A DNA stretch of 64,000 bases. Source: Pseudonocardia sp. ICBG1293. GTDB taxonomy: Bacteria > Actinomycetota > Actinomycetes > Mycobacteriales > Pseudonocardiaceae. Below the pieces are notes generated by a model. That model was not told the DNA's origin. It made no database searches and saw nothing but the letters and a program-made list of their open reading frames with translations. Where the stretch lies: NCBI RefSeq assembly GCF_020131355.1, contig NZ_JAHLEL010000044.1, forward strand, positions 62,001-126,000. Reading direction: 5' to 3'. Made by a program: the position numbers and the translations under genes. This document shows positions 35,035 to 43,010 of this stretch, one piece after another; position 1 is the first letter of the stretch, and each line of letters opens with the position of its first letter.

Positions 35035-35859
35035 TCAGGCGGCGGGCGGGGCCTGCTGCTTCTGCCTGCGGCTCGCCTGGAACGACACGAACACGACCAG
35101 CGCCAGGCTGATCCACAGCGCGTACCTGTCGATGGCCAGCACCACGTCCACCGCCTGCTGCCCGAGCCCGAACCCCAGGCCCGCGACCAGCCCGGTGATC
35201 AAGGCGGCGCCGATCGCGTCGAACAGCAGGAAGGTCGCGAGCCGCATCCTCCCCAGCCCGGCGACGGCGAACACGGCGGCGGCCGGGATGCCGGGCAGCG
35301 CGGCCGCGACCACCACGATCGGCATCGCCCACCGCGGCCAGCTGCGGATCCGGCCGACGAACCGGGTCGCGAGGTCACCGGGCGCCCACAACGCGATGAT
35401 CTTCTCGCCCCACCTGCGCCCGGCGAGCCAGAACAGCCAGTCGAACTTGATCATCCCGAACACGCCGGCGGCGATCACGAGCCACAGGTCCGCCTCGCCG
35501 ATCCTGGCGAACGCCGCGCCCGCACCGACGGCCGACAGGCTGCCGGTCACAGCGGCCAGCAGCACCGGGTGCGACGCCAGCAGGAACGGCCGCAGCGGCA
35601 TCGTCAGCAGCATGAACGCGAGCAGGCCGAGCGTGGAGAAGACGAGCACCTTGTCGCCCCGCGACATCGGGTGGTCCCACGGCATCGCGTCGCGCCACGC
35701 CTGCTTGCCCGCCTCGATCTCCGCCGGGCTGTGGTGGCGCCGCCACCACCGCGTCCGCGCGGGGGCCGTGCCGTCCCGGCGGTCCGTGCCGTCCTCGCGG
35801 ACAGCGTCGAACCCGCCGCCTCCCGCCCGTGCGGCCGGCCGGGTGTGGTCGCTCGTCAT
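35035..35859 (-). CDS. DedA/VTT-like membrane protein
   Basis: 274 residues. A basic cytoplasmic N-terminus (RTRWWRRHHSPAEIEAGKQAW) precedes about five hydrophobic segments. The segment VFGMIKFDWLFWLAGRRWGEKII followed by a re-entrant Pro-containing loop (VVVAAALPGIPAAAVFAVAGLGRM) is the layout of DedA/VTT proteins, which move lipids across the membrane. A QKQQ basic tail ends the protein. I take ATG 35859; the open frame extends to 35931. Confidence 0.72.
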   Translation of the reverse strand: MTSDHTRPAARAGGGGFDAVREDGTDRRDGTAPARTRWWRRHHSPAEIEAGKQAWRDAMPWDHPMSRGDKVLVFSTLGLLAFMLLTMPLRPFLLASHPVLLAAVTGSLSAVGAGAAFARIGEADLWLVIAAGVFGMIKFDWLFWLAGRRWGEKIIALWAPGDLATRFVGRIRSWPRWAMPIVVVAAALPGIPAAAVFAVAGLGRMRLATFLLFDAIGAALITGLVAGLGFGLGQQAVDVVLAIDRYALWISLALVVFVSFQASRRQKQQAPPAA

Positions 35860-36024
35860 CGTCGTCCCCTCGTCCGATGGCGTTCCATCCGAACACGACC
35901 GTAGGCGGGCCGGGGTCGGGCCCGGATCCACAGTGAGGACGAGATGCCCGCCGTCCCGCTCCTCGTCCGGGCGGAGGAGGAATCCGCTCGGCGGCGGCCC
36001 GCGGCGCGGCTAGGCTCCCGCGCC

Positions 36025-36615
36025 GTGCCGCCGTCCGTCACACCGGCCGACGGGCCGTCGCTCGACGCCCCCGTCACCCTGCGCCCGCTGGTGCGGGCCG
36101 ACCTGCCCCTGCTGCAGCGCTGGCTGGCGGCGCCGCACGTGCACCGGTGGTGGTTCCACGAGACCACCGACGAGGCACTGGAACGCGACTTCGGGGCCGG
36201 CCTGCGCGGCGAGGAGCCGGGCGAGGACCTCGTCGTCGAGCTCGGCGGCGTCGCGGTCGGGCTGGTGCAGCGCGCCCGCTGGCAGGACTACCCCGACGAG
36301 GTCGCCACGATCGCCCCGGTCCTCGCGCTCCCGCCCGGCGCACTGACCGTCGACTACCTCGTCGGCCCGGTGGAGCTGACCGGGCGCGGACTGGGGCCAC
36401 GGATCATCGGCGCGGCCGTCGACGGGGGCTGGGTCCGGTACCCGGACGCGACGGCGGTCGTCGTGCCGGTCGTGGCGGGGAACCGGGCGTCGTGGCGGGC
36501 GCTGGAGAGGGCCGGGTTCCGGCGGGTCGCGACCGGTGAGCTGCCCCCGGACAACCCGGCCGACCCGCCGCTGTCGCACGTCTACCGGCTGGACCGGCCC
36601 CCGGGTCCGCGATGA
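36025..36615 (+). CDS. GNAT acetyltransferase, AAC(6')-like
   Basis: 196 residues. The N-terminal LRPLVRADLPLLQRWLAAPHVHRWW, the acyl-CoA loop region LTGRGLGPRIIGA and the ENxAxxRxxEKxGF-like NRASWRALERAGFRRV place it in the GNAT subgroup that includes AAC(6')-Ib aminoglycoside acetyltransferases and MbtK/IucB-like lysine acylases. Resistance cannot be assumed. TAGGCT (36011-36016) stands eight bases before the GTG with no Shine-Dalgarno, suggesting a leaderless mRNA. It heads a run of six co-directional genes. Confidence 0.85.
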   Translation: MPPSVTPADGPSLDAPVTLRPLVRADLPLLQRWLAAPHVHRWWFHETTDEALERDFGAGLRGEEPGEDLVVELGGVAVGLVQRARWQDYPDEVATIAPVLALPPGALTVDYLVGPVELTGRGLGPRIIGAAVDGGWVRYPDATAVVVPVVAGNRASWRALERAGFRRVATGELPPDNPADPPLSHVYRLDRPPGPR

Positions 36616-36622
36616 TGTCCCC

Positions 36623-37108
36623 ATGCCTCCCGTGACCAGTGCCGGACTCCTGCTGCACCGGCAGGGCGCCGACGGCCCCCAGGTACTGCTCGGCCACATG
36701 GGCGGACCGTTCTGGGCCCGCAAGGACGACCACGCCTGGTCGCTGCCCAAGGGCGAGCACGGCCCCGACGAGACCCCGCTCGACGCCGCCCGCCGCGAGT
36801 TCACCGAGGAGATCGGGATCCCGCCGCCGGGCGGCGAACCGGTCGAGCTCGGGACGGTCCGCCAGTCCCGCAAGACCGTCACCGCGTTCGCGCTGGACGG
36901 CTCCGCCTTCACCGGCGCCGACGCCGTCGCCGACCGTCCCGACGACGGCAGCTGGGTCCAGATGGAGTGGCCACCCCGCTCCGGGCGCACCGTGCGTTTC
37001 CCCGAGCTGGACCGGGCCGCGTGGTTCGACCTCGCGACCGCGCGGCAGAAGATCGTGAAGGGGCAGGTGCAGCTGCTGGACAGGTTGGCGGAGCTGCTCG
37101 GCGGGTAG
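36623..37108 (+). CDS. NUDIX hydrolase
   Basis: 161 residues. The Nudix box is perfect: G-x5-E-x7-REFTEEIGI, beginning GEHGPDE at about residue 49 and ending at EEIGI. It hydrolyses a nucleoside diphosphate linked to some moiety; the substrate is unknown. It starts eight bases after the GNAT stop. A C-terminal WFDLATARQKIVKGQ segment is shared with the NUDIX subgroup often called DR2356-like. Confidence 0.9.
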   Translation: MPPVTSAGLLLHRQGADGPQVLLGHMGGPFWARKDDHAWSLPKGEHGPDETPLDAARREFTEEIGIPPPGGEPVELGTVRQSRKTVTAFALDGSAFTGADAVADRPDDGSWVQMEWPPRSGRTVRFPELDRAAWFDLATARQKIVKGQVQLLDRLAELLGG

Positions 37109-37117
37109 TCGGCCACC

Positions 37118-37372
37118 ATGGCGAGCAGCATCGAGGACGACGAGATGTACGAGCGCCTCCGCGAGGAGGGCAACTCCAAGGAGAAGTCCGCGCGGATCGC
37201 GAACGCCGCGGCCGCCGAAGGGCGCGACACCGTCGGCAGGCGCGGCGGCGAGCACGGCGACTACGAGGACCAGACCAAGGACGAGCTCTACGCCCAGGCG
37301 CAGAAGGTCGGCATCCCCGGTCGCTCGGACATGACCAAGGACGAGCTGATCCGGGCCCTGCGCGAGCACTGA
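37118..37372 (+). CDS. Small Rho_N-domain protein
   Basis: 84 residues. The N-terminal half (MYERLREEGNSKEKSARIANA) is the helical motif common to small actinobacterial DUF7218-type proteins; the C-terminal half (QTKDELYAQAQKVGIPGRSD then MTKDELIRALREH) is a Rho_N helix-extended-loop-helix, usually a nucleic-acid or protein docking fold. Its function is unknown. It lies ten bases after the NUDIX gene and twelve before the next. Confidence 0.8.
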   Translation: MASSIEDDEMYERLREEGNSKEKSARIANAAAAEGRDTVGRRGGEHGDYEDQTKDELYAQAQKVGIPGRSDMTKDELIRALREH

Positions 37373-37384
37373 CATCATCGGGGC

Positions 37385-38158
37385 ATGAGCCGCCGTCACG
37401 ACCACGACACCGGGGGCGACCCCGCGACCCTGGCCCGCAAGGCCGAGCTGCGTGACGAGGTCTGGAGCGCGCTCACCGAGCAGAAGGCCTCCCGTTTCCC
37501 CGGCGCGCGGAACCGGATCTCGAACTTCGTCGGTGCCGAGGCCGCGGCCCGCCGGCTGCGCGAGCTGGAGGTCTGGCGGGCCGCGGGAACCGTCAAGTCC
37601 AACCCGGACTCGGCGCAGCTCCCGGTGCGGCAGTACGCGCTCGAGGACGGCAAGACGGTCTACATGGCCGTCCCGAGGCTGGCCGAGGCCGACCCGTTCT
37701 TCCTGCTCGACCCCGACCACCTCGCCGACCCGCCGCGCCGGGCGGTCTCGATCACGAACGCCACCCGCTCGGCCCGCCGGGTCGCCGTCGCGGACCTGGA
37801 GCCGGTCGACCTCATCGTCACCGGCTGCGTCGCGGTCGGCGTCGACGGCGCGCGGCTGGGCAAGGGCGGCGGGTTCGCCGACCTGGAGTTCGCGCTGGCC
37901 CGCGCGGCCGGTCTGATCTCCGACGACACGCTGGTCGTCACGACCGTGCACGAGCTGCAGGTGCGCGACGCCGATGTCGTCCCGTGGGCCGGTCACGACG
38001 CACCGGTCGACCTGATCGTCACCCCGGACCGGGTCGTCGACTGCCGGGAACACCGGCGCAGGCGCCCCGAGGGCGGCATCGTGTGGGACGCGCTCACCGA
38101 GGAGAAGATCGCGGCCATCCCGCTGCTGGGACGGCTGCGGGAGGAGGCACGCGCATGA
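37385..38158 (+). CDS. 5-formyltetrahydrofolate cyclo-ligase-like protein
   Basis: 257 residues. The C-terminal signature RLGKGGGFADLEFALA matches the 5-FTHF cyclo-ligase (MTHFS) glycine-rich loop, and the N-terminal RNRISNFVGAEAAARRL is typical of the MTHFSD-like branch, which differs from the short folate-salvage enzyme. The true ligase activity is therefore only likely. It is ATGA-coupled to the macro-domain gene. Confidence 0.8.
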   Translation: MSRRHDHDTGGDPATLARKAELRDEVWSALTEQKASRFPGARNRISNFVGAEAAARRLRELEVWRAAGTVKSNPDSAQLPVRQYALEDGKTVYMAVPRLAEADPFFLLDPDHLADPPRRAVSITNATRSARRVAVADLEPVDLIVTGCVAVGVDGARLGKGGGFADLEFALARAAGLISDDTLVVTTVHELQVRDADVVPWAGHDAPVDLIVTPDRVVDCREHRRRRPEGGIVWDALTEEKIAAIPLLGRLREEARA

Positions 38159-38670
38159 GGATCGTCTGCGAGCGCGGCGACATCACCGAGGCCCGGGTCG
38201 ACGCCGTCGTCAACGCCGCCAACTCCGGCCTGCGTGGCGGGGGCGGTGTGGACGGTGCCATCCACCGGCGCGGCGGCCCCGCGATCCTCGCCGAGTGCGA
38301 GCGGCTGCGCGCCACGGACCTGCCCGACGGGCTGCCCACCGGCCACGCCGTCGCGACGACCGCCGGGAACCTGCCCGCCCGCTGGGTGATCCACACGGTC
38401 GGGCCGGTGCACGCGAAGGGCGAGGACCGCTCCGCCCTGCTGGCGAGCGCCTACCGGGAGTCGATGCGCGTCGCGGACTCCCTCGGCGCCCGCACCGTCG
38501 CCTTCCCCGCCGTCTCGGCCGGGATCTACGGATGGCCGATCGACGACGCCGCCCGGATCGCCGTCGGCACCGTCCGGGAGGTCGCCGGCGCGGGCACCGG
38601 TGTCGAGGAGGTGCGGTTCGTGCTCTTCGGTGACGACGTCCTCGCCGCGTTCGAGACCGCCCTAGGCTGA
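38155..38670 (+). CDS. Macro-domain ADP-ribose/O-acetyl-ADP-ribose hydrolase
   Basis: 171 residues, one macro domain. The ADP-ribose pocket motifs are RGDITEARVDAVVNAANSGL, GGGGVDGAIHRRGG and FPAVSAGIYGWP, the MacroD type that removes ADP-ribose from acidic residues or deacetylates O-acetyl-ADP-ribose. The ATG overlaps the upstream stop. Located with a NUDIX gene, it suggests handling of ADP-ribose derivatives. Confidence 0.93.
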   Translation: MRIVCERGDITEARVDAVVNAANSGLRGGGGVDGAIHRRGGPAILAECERLRATDLPDGLPTGHAVATTAGNLPARWVIHTVGPVHAKGEDRSALLASAYRESMRVADSLGARTVAFPAVSAGIYGWPIDDAARIAVGTVREVAGAGTGVEEVRFVLFGDDVLAAFETALG

Positions 38671-38674
38671 CCCC

Positions 38675-39184
38675 ATGATCACCGTGAACGGCCACACCCC
38701 GCAGGTCCACGACCAGGCCTGGGTGGCGCCCGGCGCCGTCCTCGCCGGCGAGGTGAGCGTCGGCGCGGAGACCGGGATCTGGTACACCTGCGTCCTGCGG
38801 GCCGATCTGGCCCCGATCACCGTGGGCGCGCGCACCAACGTGCAGGACGGCTCGGTGCTGCACGCCGACCCCGGCTTCCCCCTGGTCATCGGCGACGGCG
38901 TGACCATCGGCCACCGCGCGGTCGTACACGGCTGCACGGTCTCCGACGACGTGCTGATCGGCATGGGTGCGGTGCTGATGAACGGGGTGCACGTCGGCGC
39001 CGGGTCGCTGATCGCCGCGGGGGCGGTCCTCACCCAGGGCACGGTCGTGCCCCCCGGGTCGCTGGTCGCCGGGGTGCCGGGGAAGGTGCGCCGGGAGCTG
39101 AGCCAGGCCGAGCGCGACTCGATCCCGCTCTCCGCCGCCGCCTACGTGCACCTGCTGGGCCTGCACCGCGACGCGAACGCCTGA
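38675..39184 (+). CDS. Gamma-carbonic anhydrase family protein
   Basis: 169 residues forming a left-handed beta-helix of hexapeptide repeats. The three metal histidines are visible in SVLHAD and IGHRAVVHGC, as in Cam/YrdA-type proteins. Short proteins of this family often lack measurable carbonic anhydrase activity. TAGGCT (38663-38668) lies six bases before the ATG, inside the end of the previous gene, so it may also have its own leaderless promoter. Confidence 0.9.
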   Translation: MITVNGHTPQVHDQAWVAPGAVLAGEVSVGAETGIWYTCVLRADLAPITVGARTNVQDGSVLHADPGFPLVIGDGVTIGHRAVVHGCTVSDDVLIGMGAVLMNGVHVGAGSLIAAGAVLTQGTVVPPGSLVAGVPGKVRRELSQAERDSIPLSAAAYVHLLGLHRDANA

Positions 39185-39196
39185 CCGTCCGCCGCC

Positions 39197-39213
39197 TGCC
39201 CGGCAGCCGGGCA
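39197..39213 (+). terminator. Hairpin terminator
   Basis: TGCCCGGC-A-GCCGGGCA, eight perfect base pairs around one base, 13 bases after the gamma-carbonic anhydrase stop. It closes the six-gene run and precedes IS debris. Confidence 0.65.
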
Positions 39214-39235
39214 CCACTCGCCGCGGCGGGCTCGT

Positions 39236-39286
39236 GCTGAAGGCGATCCTCACCTGGCTACGAGAGTTGGAAGACACGCCTTGGTC
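39236..39286 (+). repeat. Remnant of the 3' end of an IS5-type element
   Basis: The stretch encodes LKAILTWLRELEDTP and ends GACACGCC, closely matching the transposase C-terminus (LKAIVTWLRTLGDTP) and right end of the IS5 copy at 42065-43007. Only about 50 bp survive. It is one of three copies of this end in 4 kb. Confidence 0.75.
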
Positions 39287-39418
39287 GTCACGCCACGCCG
39301 CGCACGAGCGGCTGCCGGCCGGCGCGCCCTGTTCCGGTCCTGGTTCAGGGCCGCATGGCGGATTCATGCCGTCTCAGGTACCTTGCCGTACATGGTTCCT
39401 GGCGGTGCAGGGAAGTCG

Positions 39419-39739
39419 ATGAGCGAGCTGCGCCGCGGCTCTGTCGTCTTCTGCGTGCTGGCGCTGCTGGACGTCCGGGAGCGCTATGCCGTCGAGCTGG
39501 TGTCCGAGCTGGCCGCCAGCGACGCGCTCGCCGCCGGCCAGGGAACGATCTACCCGCTGCTGTCCCGGCTGCGTTCGGACGGGCTGGTCAGCACGACCTG
39601 GCAGGAGTCCCCGGTGGGGCCGCCGCGCCGCTACTACCGTCTGACGGAGTCCGGCGCGCAGGCGTTGACGACGTTCCGCGGTGAGTGGGCGCGGTTCCGC
39701 GACGCGGTGGACGGCCTGCTTCTGGAGGGACGGACATGA
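39419..39739 (+). CDS. PadR-family transcriptional regulator
   Basis: A 106-residue winged-helix protein (ELRRGSVVFCVLALL, YAVELVSELA, GTIYPLLSRLRSDGLV, RRYYRLTESG). The ATG at 39419 is chosen because the family begins here; ATG 39392 would add nine residues. It is coupled by ATGA overlap to a HAAS-domain membrane protein, the usual PadR partner, whose activity it probably controls or senses. Confidence 0.9.
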   Translation: MSELRRGSVVFCVLALLDVRERYAVELVSELAASDALAAGQGTIYPLLSRLRSDGLVSTTWQESPVGPPRRYYRLTESGAQALTTFRGEWARFRDAVDGLLLEGRT

Positions 39740-40332
39740 CCGGTGAGCCCACCCCCGCACACGAGGTGGTCGAGCGCTACCTGTCGCGACTGCGTTCGGC
39801 GACCGCCGACCTGCCCGACGCCCAGCGCACCGAGCTGCTGGCCGACATCCGGGCCCACCTGGCCGAGGTCGTACCCGAGGGCTCTGACGAGCTGACCGCC
39901 CGGCGCGCGATCGACGCGCTCGGCGCACCCGAGCAGGTCGCCGCAGCCGCCCTGGCCGAGAGCGATGCGCCCTCCGGCGACGGGGTGGCTCGGCGGGGAG
40001 CAGGTTCGGCGCAGGCGTTCGACATCGTCGCCGTTCTGCTGCTGTTCCTGGGCGGGTTCGTGGTGCCGGTCATCGGCTGGGTCGTCGGGGTCGTGATGCT
40101 GTGGACGAGCCCACGCTGGGAGACCAGGGACAAGTGGTGGGGCACGCTGGTCGTTCCGGGCGTGATCGTGCTCGGCTTCCTGTCACTCGCGTGGTCGGAC
40201 GGGCTCGGTCTCGACCGGTCCTCGTGGCTCGTCATCGGGCTGCTTGCCCTCGGCGCGCTGGCCTGGGGCTCGTGGCGGCTGCTCACACGCCGCCACGAGG
40301 CCCTGGGCCCGGGCTCCGTGGCGGGTACCTAG
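39736..40332 (+). CDS. HAAS-domain membrane protein, PadR partner
   Basis: 198 residues. The N-terminal HAAS domain (VERYLSRLRSATADLP, ELLADIRAHLAEVVPEG, AIDALGAPEQVAAAA) is followed by three or four hydrophobic helices (about 95-125, 135-155, 160-180). HAAS proteins pair with PadR regulators in envelope-related operons. No further genes follow; the operon runs into an IS5 remnant 93 bp downstream. Confidence 0.82.
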   Translation: MTGEPTPAHEVVERYLSRLRSATADLPDAQRTELLADIRAHLAEVVPEGSDELTARRAIDALGAPEQVAAAALAESDAPSGDGVARRGAGSAQAFDIVAVLLLFLGGFVVPVIGWVVGVVMLWTSPRWETRDKWWGTLVVPGVIVLGFLSLAWSDGLGLDRSSWLVIGLLALGALAWGSWRLLTRRHEALGPGSVAGT

Positions 40333-40424
40333 CGCAACGCGCCGGACCCGCCCCGGAGCCGGGTGTCGGCACTACTCGGGATACCGGCGACGAGGCCGGC
40401 ACGAGCCAGGCCGCTCCGCCTGTG

Positions 40425-40657
40425 CCGACTCCGTCAGCAGACCTCACCAGTCGAGACGACGGGATCGGCAGGCGGTCGGCCACCGGCCTTCGACAGGGTC
40501 GACCACCGCGGGCGCAACGTCGTCGAACGCGGTTCTGCGACCTCAAGCAGTGGCGCGGTCTCGCGACCCGCTACGACGAGTTCGACCTGACCTACCGCCT
40601 CGGGGCCGTACCGGAGGCGATCATCACCTGGCTACGGGCGTGGGGAGACTCGCCCTA
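40425..40657 (+). pseudogene. Degraded 3' part of an IS5-family transposase
   Basis: Homologous to the end of the IS5 copy at 42113-43010: GGRPPAFDRVDHRGRNVVERG in one frame, then FCDLKQWRGLATRYDEFDLTYR and EAIITWLRAWGDSP in another. A single G is missing near 40530 (GCGGTTC here, GCGGGTTC in the intact copy). It ends exactly at the CTAG where the IS701 element begins. Confidence 0.85.
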
Positions 40658-40676
40658 GTACTCCAGCCGCACTTCG

Positions 40677-42013
40677 TTAGCTGAGCTGTCTTCGTCGTCG
40701 ATAGTGGCTTTCGCGGGCTCGGTGTTGGTGGCGACGTCGCCAGGTCGACCAGGCCCAGCACGGCGCCTGGGTGGGAATGTGGATCAGAGGTGCCAGGAGA
40801 CGTCGGATCTCGGCGAGGGTGAGCGGGATGAGCCCGTGATCAGGTCTTTTGGGGCGATCGCCGCGGTGACCGAGAGGTAGGCGTGGGCGAGAATAGCCAG
40901 GGTGACGTGGCGGTACCAGGCGTCGTAACGCCGCACTTGATAGTGGTCGAGCCCGACCTCGTTCTTCGCGGTCTGGAAGCACTCCTCGATCGCCCACCGC
41001 GGGCCGGCGACGCGGATGAGATCGTCGTCGGTGGTGCCGGGCGGGCCGGCGCACAGGTAGTAGGCCAGATCGGGCTCCTCGCCGGCGGAGAGCTGTGTGT
41101 CGGTGAGGATCTGACGTCGGACCAGTAGCCATCGGCCCCATCCGGCCGGGGCGTTCTCGGGCGGATACAGCGAGGCCACGGCCCAGTCGTAGAAGCGTTC
41201 TCCCTTCACACCCGGACCGGCTGAGCGGCGCTTCCACGCCCGTCCGGGAGCGCGGGCGACCAGGTCGTCGGCCCGTCGTGAGCCGCTGATCTGACAGATG
41301 TCGGCGTCCAGGGACAACGGGACGGACTGGCTGCGCGGAACCGCGACGACGTAGCCGATCCGGCGCTGCTCGCACCAGGTGCGGAACTTGTAGTCCTGCC
41401 CGTATGCCTCGTCCGCGGTCACCCATCCTGCGGGAACCCCGGCATCGAGGGCACGGCCGAGCATTTCCTTGGCCAGCGTGGCCTTGGTGGCGAACTCGAT
41501 CTCCTCAGGCACCGCCGCGGCTCGGCAGCGTTCCCGATCACCGGTCCAGGACTTGGGCAGGTAGAGCTCGCGGTCGATCAACGTCCGGCCCTTGCTCGTG
41601 GCATAGGCACAGAAGACTCCGAGCTGGCAGTTCTCCACCCGCCCGGCAGTGCCCGAGTACTGGCGCTGCACCCCCGCCGACTTCGTCCCCTTCTTCAGGA
41701 ACCCGGTCTCATCGACGATCAGCACCCCACCGGACTCGCCGAGGTGCTCGACGACGTAATCCCGCAGGTCATCACGGACACCGTCGACATCCCAGGTCGC
41801 GGAGTTGAGCAGCCGCTGCATCCCATCCGGAGTCGTGTCACCGGCGACCTCGGCCAGCGTCCACCCGTTCTTCCCCGCCAACGGCGCCAACAACCCCCGC
41901 ACATACGCCCGCGCCCGACGCCGCGGTTCCGTCCGGAAGAACCGGCCCGCCACCAGCCCGAACAGCCCATCCAGGCCACCGGCCCACGCCTCGAGATCCT
42001 CCTCCACCTGCAC
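40677..42013 (-). CDS. IS701-family transposase, requires a -1 frameshift for the full C-terminus
   Basis: The DDE transposase reads VLIVDETGFLKKGTKSAGVQRQ (first Asp), AGWVTADEAYGQDYKFR (second Asp) and RWAIEECFQTAKNEVGLDHY (Glu) in one frame from GTG 42013, then ends after a non-family tail at 40784. Shifting -1 at the heptamer C-CCA-AAA (minus strand, 40853-40847) enters the frame GLIPLTLAEIRRLLAPLI and runs to a stop at 40677, which is the normal IS701 ending. Either the element uses programmed -1 frameshifting or a single base has been inserted. Confidence 0.8.
40847..40853 (-). other. Slippery heptamer C-CCA-AAA in the IS701 transposase
   Basis: An X-XXY-YYZ heptamer in the correct zero-frame phase, at exactly the place where the protein homology changes to the -1 frame. 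No downstream stimulatory structure was computed. Confidence 0.4.
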
Positions 42014-42064
42014 AAGATCGAAGCTTAGCGCACATCAACATCACAAACTGCGGCTGGAGTACTA

Positions 42065-43007
42065 GGGCGCGTCTCCTAACCCGGCTGGTCGGGCCTGCGC
42101 GATGATCAGTAGGTGTCGCGCCGTGCCGTCCTGACCGATGCCCAGTGGGACCGACTCGAGCCGTTACTGCCCTCGTCGGACGGGATGCCAGGGCGCCCGT
42201 TCGCCGATCACCGCAGAGTGATCGAGGGGATCATCTACCGGTTCCGCTGCGGGCTGGCCTGGCGTGATGTCCCGGTCGAGTTCGGGCCGTGGCAGACCCT
42301 ATGGAAACGCCACCGCCGCTACTGCGGTGACGGCACCTGGGACCAGGTTCTCGCAGCTCTGCTCGCCGATGCCGACTCCGCCGGTCTCGTGGACTGGGCC
42401 GTGTCGGTCGACTCGACGATCATCCGCGCTCACCAACACGCCGCGACCCTGCAGCGAGACACAGGGGGCCGGATCGAACTACAAGAATCTGCTGATCGAG
42501 CCACCCGATCACGCCTTGGGCCGCTCCCGCGGAGGGCTCGGCACGAAGATCCACCAGCTCGTTGACGGACACGGCCGCCCGCTGGTCGTACTCGTCGGCC
42601 CCGGACAGGCCGGTGACGCCCCGATGTTCGCGCACCTGATGTCACATCTGAGCGTCGGACGGGTCGGTCCGGGCCGACCGCGGACCCGACCCGAGCGGGT
42701 CCGCGCAGATAAGGCCTACTCCTCACGCGCCATCCGCGCCCACCTGCGCAGACGACGGATCGTCGCGGTCATCCCGGAGCCGGCTGACCAGCAGGGACAC
42801 CGGAAACGACGCGGCACACGCGGCGGCCGACCACCAGCGTTCGACCGGGTCGACTACCGCGGCCGCAACGTCGTCGAACGCGGGTTCTGCGAGGTCAAGC
42901 AGTGGCGCGGCCTCGCGACCCGCTACGACAAACTCGCCCTGACCTACCGCGGCGGAGTTGCACTGAAGGCCATCGTCACCTGGTTGCGCACTTTAGGAGA
43001 CACGCCC
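42065..43007 (+). mobile_element. IS5-family insertion sequence (IS427-like group)
   Basis: A 943-bp element with TA on each side (42063-42064 and 43008-43009). Terminal inverted repeats are GGGCGCGTCTCCTAA at the left and GGGCGTGTCTCCTAAA at the right end read inward. It carries one transposase split into two overlapping frames, and its right end abuts the 3' end of a tetR gene. Confidence 0.9.
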
Positions 43008-43010
43008 TAG
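42113..43010 (+). CDS. IS5-family transposase in two frames
   Basis: Frame A (GTG 42113 to 42565) gives the N-terminal DUF4096-type domain and the first Asp (LTDAQWDRLEPLLPSSDG, VDWAVSVDSTIIRAHQHA). Frame B, +1 relative to A, continues DHALGRSRGGLGTKIH, VRADKAYSSRAIRAHLR (second Asp) and FDRVDYRGRNVVERGFCEVK (Glu) to 43010. The switch must occur near the G5 run at about 42465. Many IS427-group elements make their transposase by frameshifting, so this may be functional. The TAG stop uses the target TA. Confidence 0.82.

Larger units (their letters stand above)
40659..42061 (-). mobile_element. IS701-family insertion sequence
   Basis: A 1403-bp element flanked by CTAG duplications (40655-40658 and 42062-42065). 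Terminal inverted repeats begin TACTCCAGCCGCA at both ends and diverge afterwards. It carries one transposase on the minus strand. It sits at the junction of a degraded and an intact IS5 copy. Confidence 0.92.

Noticed and set aside
39392..39421. ATG 39392 as the padR start
   Set aside because: It adds nine non-conserved residues; the family N-terminus begins at the ATG at 39419.
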